Shown: positions 61,196 to 64,000 of the stretch, piece after piece
Layout of the letters: each line of letters starts with the position of its first letter
Numbering within the stretch: the stretch's first letter is position 1
NCBI GenBank assembly: GCA_002471375.1
Contig: DKPV01000085.1
Coordinates: forward strand, 20,085-84,084
DNA length: 64,000 bases
From: Flavobacteriales bacterium UBA7325
GTDB taxonomy: Bacteria; Bacteroidota; Bacteroidia; Flavobacteriales_D; Crocinitomicaceae
Direction of reading: 5' to 3'
Notes under the pieces: model-generated
Told to the model about the DNA's origin: nothing
The model's input: the letters and a program-made list of their open reading frames with translations, nothing else
Databases searched by the model: none
Made by a program: the position numbers and the translations under genes

Positions 61196-64000
61196 CTATT
61201 GAACTCCAGCTAGATTAAATCGAAGAGTAATTCCTGTCGACATGTTCCCAGTTGGGTAGGAGGTTGCAATCTTCGGAGTATTCAATGTTTGATCGTAGTA
61301 GTACTCAATTACAAGGTTGTTTGTAAGATTGTAATCTACTTTCGCGGTAATCTTAATTACTTTTTGACCTGCGGTTGCTTGGTTACTGTTCTCAACGATT
61401 TTACGAATCACTGTTAAGTTATCTCTAAACGAGACATCAGCTCTGACATTCACCGGTGAAGGTTTCTTAATAAATTCAAATGGCAACTTCACCTTGGCGA
61501 ATTTGTAACCTAATCCGATTACCCATTCGTTTCCGAGAACTTCAGTAACCTGATTATTGTTGAGTGAAAGCGCGGCACTACGATCTTTTTTATACTCGAA
61601 TTTCGTAATTAATCCTTGCCCTTTAATGTTCCATGTGGCATCAAATCCAATTAATGGCGAGAAGCGTTCCGTCACGATAATGTTTTGAATTTGTGATCCT
61701 GCAAGGAAGTTGTTATTCAAATCTCTAAATGATGCAGATCCATCTGAATCAAATGTCGCGTTAAGATTTGTTTGCATTCCCGAAGCAGATATCGAAGAGC
61801 TATATGCATGACGCATTACGAAGTTTTTCAGCGCTTTCTTCATGAATGGGAACTTCTTAAGTCCGTTGTAATTCACCGACCAGTTTGGCAATGCCAAGTT
61901 TCTCACTGGATTGATATTCTTCTCGTTCACACCTCTATTTGTATAAGATGTTAAGAATGCTCCAGTTACTACTTCCTGTTGCGATCCGTCATATCCATCA
62001 TAATACCCAGATGAGAGCAACGCAGAGTTTGAGTTTGCATTTCCTAATAGGTCCGATACTCCTGCACGGTTTGCCAATAAATTGTCAAATATCGTAGACT
62101 CATATTCCTTACCAATTAATGCAAAGGCAGATCCAATTGAAACATTCGAATAAGTTAATGTCCCTATTTCAACGCGACTTTGGCTTTCAAACTGCGTTGT
62201 TAGATCATTCCAACGATAGAATTCATTTGAACTTAAACTATACGTTCTATTCAATGTAAGCTCAATTGACATGTCTCGTATTGGCTCTAGATTAGCTCGG
62301 AGATTCAAGTTCGTGGTATGCGTACTTGTATGTTGCTGATTCAGGTTTTCATTTTCAACTAACCATTTGTTATTTGGATTAGATGCGATCGTTGCAATAT
62401 TATACCCCGTTTCTCTGCCCCAAACATTATGACTTTGTTGACCAAATATGAATCCGCTCATTCCACCATCGAAACTTGGATTGAATCCAAGAATTCCAAC
62501 TTCCTGATTGTAACCAGGGAGGAGCGTTCCGTCAGTGATTGCATAAGTACCTGAGACATTTCGAACAGTCATTAAAAGTCGCGCTAAGAATCCAGCAACA
62601 GGGTGAACCTTCCCACCACGTTTCTTTTCACGTTCTGCGCGCACTTTCTCACGTTCTTTCTTACGTTTTTTACGTTCCTTTTGTTTTTCAGATAAGGTTG
62701 GATCATCTTCTGGATCAACCTCTGGTTTTGTTCCCGGCTTCTTGCCACCATTTCGATCAACAGAACCAGCTCTACCTCTTGGATTTCGTCCGTTATTATT
62801 GACCTTCTTAAAGAACTTAACCTTGTTGTAGAGTGATGTGAAATTCAGTTGTGCTGCCATATTTACATCACGACTGTTCTGAATAACGTTACCAAACTCG
62901 CGCTGAGCAAGAGGAGCTCTCTGCCAGTTATATGAACCTTTCCACGTCACATTTGCAGTCATCCAGTTTGTTGCTGGAATTTTGTCTAATGGAAGCGTAT
63001 ACTTAAACTGATAGTTATGCGCATAGTCCATTGAACGTCCAAATGTTTGAAGTTGCGTTCGGATAGAATCTTTGAATTCTTGGAACCCAACAGGATCTAA
63101 TTTACGATCGACACGAGAATTCCCCTCTTCAAAGATGGATCTATTCGTCGCATTGAATGTGAACTTCAATTTCTTAGTGATATCCCAACCTAGTCCATAC
63201 GTTCTATTCCAATCGAATTGTTTTACATAGACTGGTGCAAATTCATAATCAGGCACGATGTTGTTTCTAATCTGACGCTCGTTGTACAAACGCATCATAT
63301 CAGATGAGAAGGATACATTCTTAGGTGTCAATGATAGATTGAAGTCACGCACAATTGCCCACCATTTAGAACCCTTCATGAATTTTACTTTCTTGAAAGG
63401 AGTCAGTGGTTTTGTAGCAAACGAGTACGAATATCCAAGGTTTGTAGTCCAGGTTTTCGTACGATCATAGTTTGTATTGAAGTCTCTTCTTAGGTCTTCT
63501 GAATGTGCAAATCCTGCAGTCCAGTTAGATAGTCTCCAGAAATGGTTTTTAGCCCCCGCTTTTAGTTCTTTTCGAACTCCAGTAAAGTTGTATGAACGTC
63601 TTTCGGTAAAGTCTTGCCCAAGTTTAGCTCTTTCTTTTCGAGTGTCCGCATCATAGTCGTTGAGACGGATATCAGGATTAAACGGATCGTATTCAGGGTT
63701 AATTATACCAAGCGAATAACTATAGAAGAATGGAAGGTTTACACCGGCCTTTTTTCCGAAGAACTGTCCAAGTTGAACATTGAAGTTCATATCGAAATTC
63801 AATTGTTGGTTTCGTTGACGTTCTTGAACTCTACTATCAACAGCTCCCCAGTTTATTCCAGAGTAGCTTCCAGACATATTCACAGTGGCAAAATCAGCCA
63901 TTGTAACAAGCATTTGAGCAATAGCGGCTGAACCACCTTCGCTTACAAAATCTGTCAGTCGTAATTCATTAACCCAAACTGTGGCGCACTTTGCCAATCC
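61196..64000 (-). CDS. sprA: SprA, type IX secretion outer-membrane translocon (C-terminal part, cut by window edge)
   Basis: The 3' part (934 residues) of the giant beta-barrel protein that forms the pore of the type IX secretion system and is required for gliding. The frame is open to base 64000. It contains WVNELRLTDF near the edge, alternating hydrophobic strands with aromatic girdles typical of barrel segments (NFDMNFNVQLGQFF, TFNATNRSIFEEGNSR, NVSIGSAFALIG) and the end ITLRF-like TGITLRFNLAGVQ. In the middle (62595-62790) sits a highly charged stretch with many Lys, Arg and Glu (EKQKERKKRKKEREK). It exports the proteases encoded at 15068 and 36236. Confidence 0.92.
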   Translation of the reverse strand, partial: GLAKCATVWVNELRLTDFVSEGGSAAIAQMLVTMADFATVNMSGSYSGINWGAVDSRVQERQRNQQLNFDMNFNVQLGQFFGKKAGVNLPFFYSYSLGIINPEYDPFNPDIRLNDYDADTRKERAKLGQDFTERRSYNFTGVRKELKAGAKNHFWRLSNWTAGFAHSEDLRRDFNTNYDRTKTWTTNLGYSYSFATKPLTPFKKVKFMKGSKWWAIVRDFNLSLTPKNVSFSSDMMRLYNERQIRNNIVPDYEFAPVYVKQFDWNRTYGLGWDITKKLKFTFNATNRSIFEEGNSRVDRKLDPVGFQEFKDSIRTQLQTFGRSMDYAHNYQFKYTLPLDKIPATNWMTANVTWKGSYNWQRAPLAQREFGNVIQNSRDVNMAAQLNFTSLYNKVKFFKKVNNNGRNPRGRAGSVDRNGGKKPGTKPEVDPEDDPTLSEKQKERKKRKKEREKVRAEREKKRGGKVHPVAGFLARLLMTVRNVSGTYAITDGTLLPGYNQEVGILGFNPSFDGGMSGFIFGQQSHNVWGRETGYNIATIASNPNNKWLVENENLNQQHTSTHTTNLNLRANLEPIRDMSIELTLNRTYSLSSNEFYRWNDLTTQFESQSRVEIGTLTYSNVSIGSAFALIGKEYESTIFDNLLANRAGVSDLLGNANSNSALLSSGYYDGYDGSQQEVVTGAFLTSYTNRGVNEKNINPVRNLALPNWSVNYNGLKKFPFMKKALKNFVMRHAYSSSISASGMQTNLNATFDSDGSASFRDLNNNFLAGSQIQNIIVTERFSPLIGFDATWNIKGQGLITKFEYKKDRSAALSLNNNQVTEVLGNEWVIGLGYKFAKVKLPFEFIKKPSPVNVRADVSFRDNLTVIRKIVENSNQATAGQKVIKITAKVDYNLTNNLVIEYYYDQTLNTPKIATSYPTGNMSTGITLRFNLAGVQ

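Noticed and set aside
1..64000. CRISPR arrays, tRNA or rRNA genes, insertion sequences
   Set aside because: No spaced direct repeats, cloverleaf-like segments, or transposase motifs with terminal repeats were seen in the intergenic parts.

Overview
The window looks like a chromosomal segment of a free-living, probably aquatic member of the Bacteroidota, most likely a Flavobacteriales-type lineage. The evidence is a C-terminal part of the gliding/type IX secretion protein SprA, two intact secreted proteases plus one remnant with type A sorting domains of type IX secretion (T9SS), -7 promoter boxes of the form TAnnTTTG instead of -35/-10 elements, few Shine-Dalgarno sequences, and low G+C by eye. 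I saw no prophage, insertion sequence, CRISPR array, tRNA or rRNA. All positions were read by hand; no search or alignment was run.

Layout. 1-7.2 kb: end of cysS, polA, then an MMPL-type exporter and a processive family 2 glycosyltransferase one base apart. 7.2-12.3 kb: a DUF2891-like lipoprotein, a large superfamily 1 helicase on the minus strand whose stop abuts that gene, and a decayed T9SS cargo remnant. 12.4-17.3 kb: a trans-sulfuration PLP enzyme, a KtrA-like K+ gating subunit, an SDR enzyme and an M43-type metalloprotease. 17.3-20.1 kb: the heme operon hemA-hemC-hemD (minus), with overlaps and two TTG starts. 20.3-23.2 kb: RDD membrane protein, rsmI, a quinone-reductase-like enzyme and a small Rieske protein, tightly packed. 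23.2-27.1 kb: a Na+/H+ antiporter and lipoprotein diverge from an arsenic operon arsR-arsI-arsC-aquaporin; a 16-bp palindrome covers the arsR -7 box. 27.1-36.2 kb: an NTF2-like pseudogene, an ALDH7-type dehydrogenase, hemW, an S9 peptidase, an ALDH8-like dehydrogenase and rluF. 36.2-44.1 kb: a T9SS serine protease, a thioredoxin-like protein, an unknown secreted protein, a uridine-kinase-like protein and a 1212-residue NtrY-like sensor kinase. 44.4-49.3 kb: gpsA, an aspartate kinase, and the iron operon feoA-feoB plus a 47-residue Cys-rich membrane protein. 49.3-54.9 kb: an FHS sugar transporter with an unusual insertion, a methyltransferase, an intradiol-dioxygenase lipoprotein, a gene broken at a six-G run, an RlmI-like methyltransferase, a TPR-like protein and a RidA/2-aminomuconate-deaminase-like protein. 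55-60.7 kb: three related-looking envelope proteins, a DUF1801-like protein and a PIN-PhoH ATPase. 60.7-64 kb: a GNAT acetyltransferase and the 3' part of sprA.

How the genes work together. The clearest units are arsenic detoxification (organoarsenical C-As lyase, arsenate reductase and a channel in place of an ArsB/Acr3 pump), ferrous iron uptake, tetrapyrrole synthesis (hemACD, with hemW elsewhere), and type IX secretion with its protease cargo. The most interesting observations are the ars promoter/operator geometry, the NPF substitution in the ars aquaporin, the poly-G frameshift gene, two hand-detected pseudogenes, and start codons lying only 4-6 bases after -7 boxes, which suggests leaderless mRNAs.
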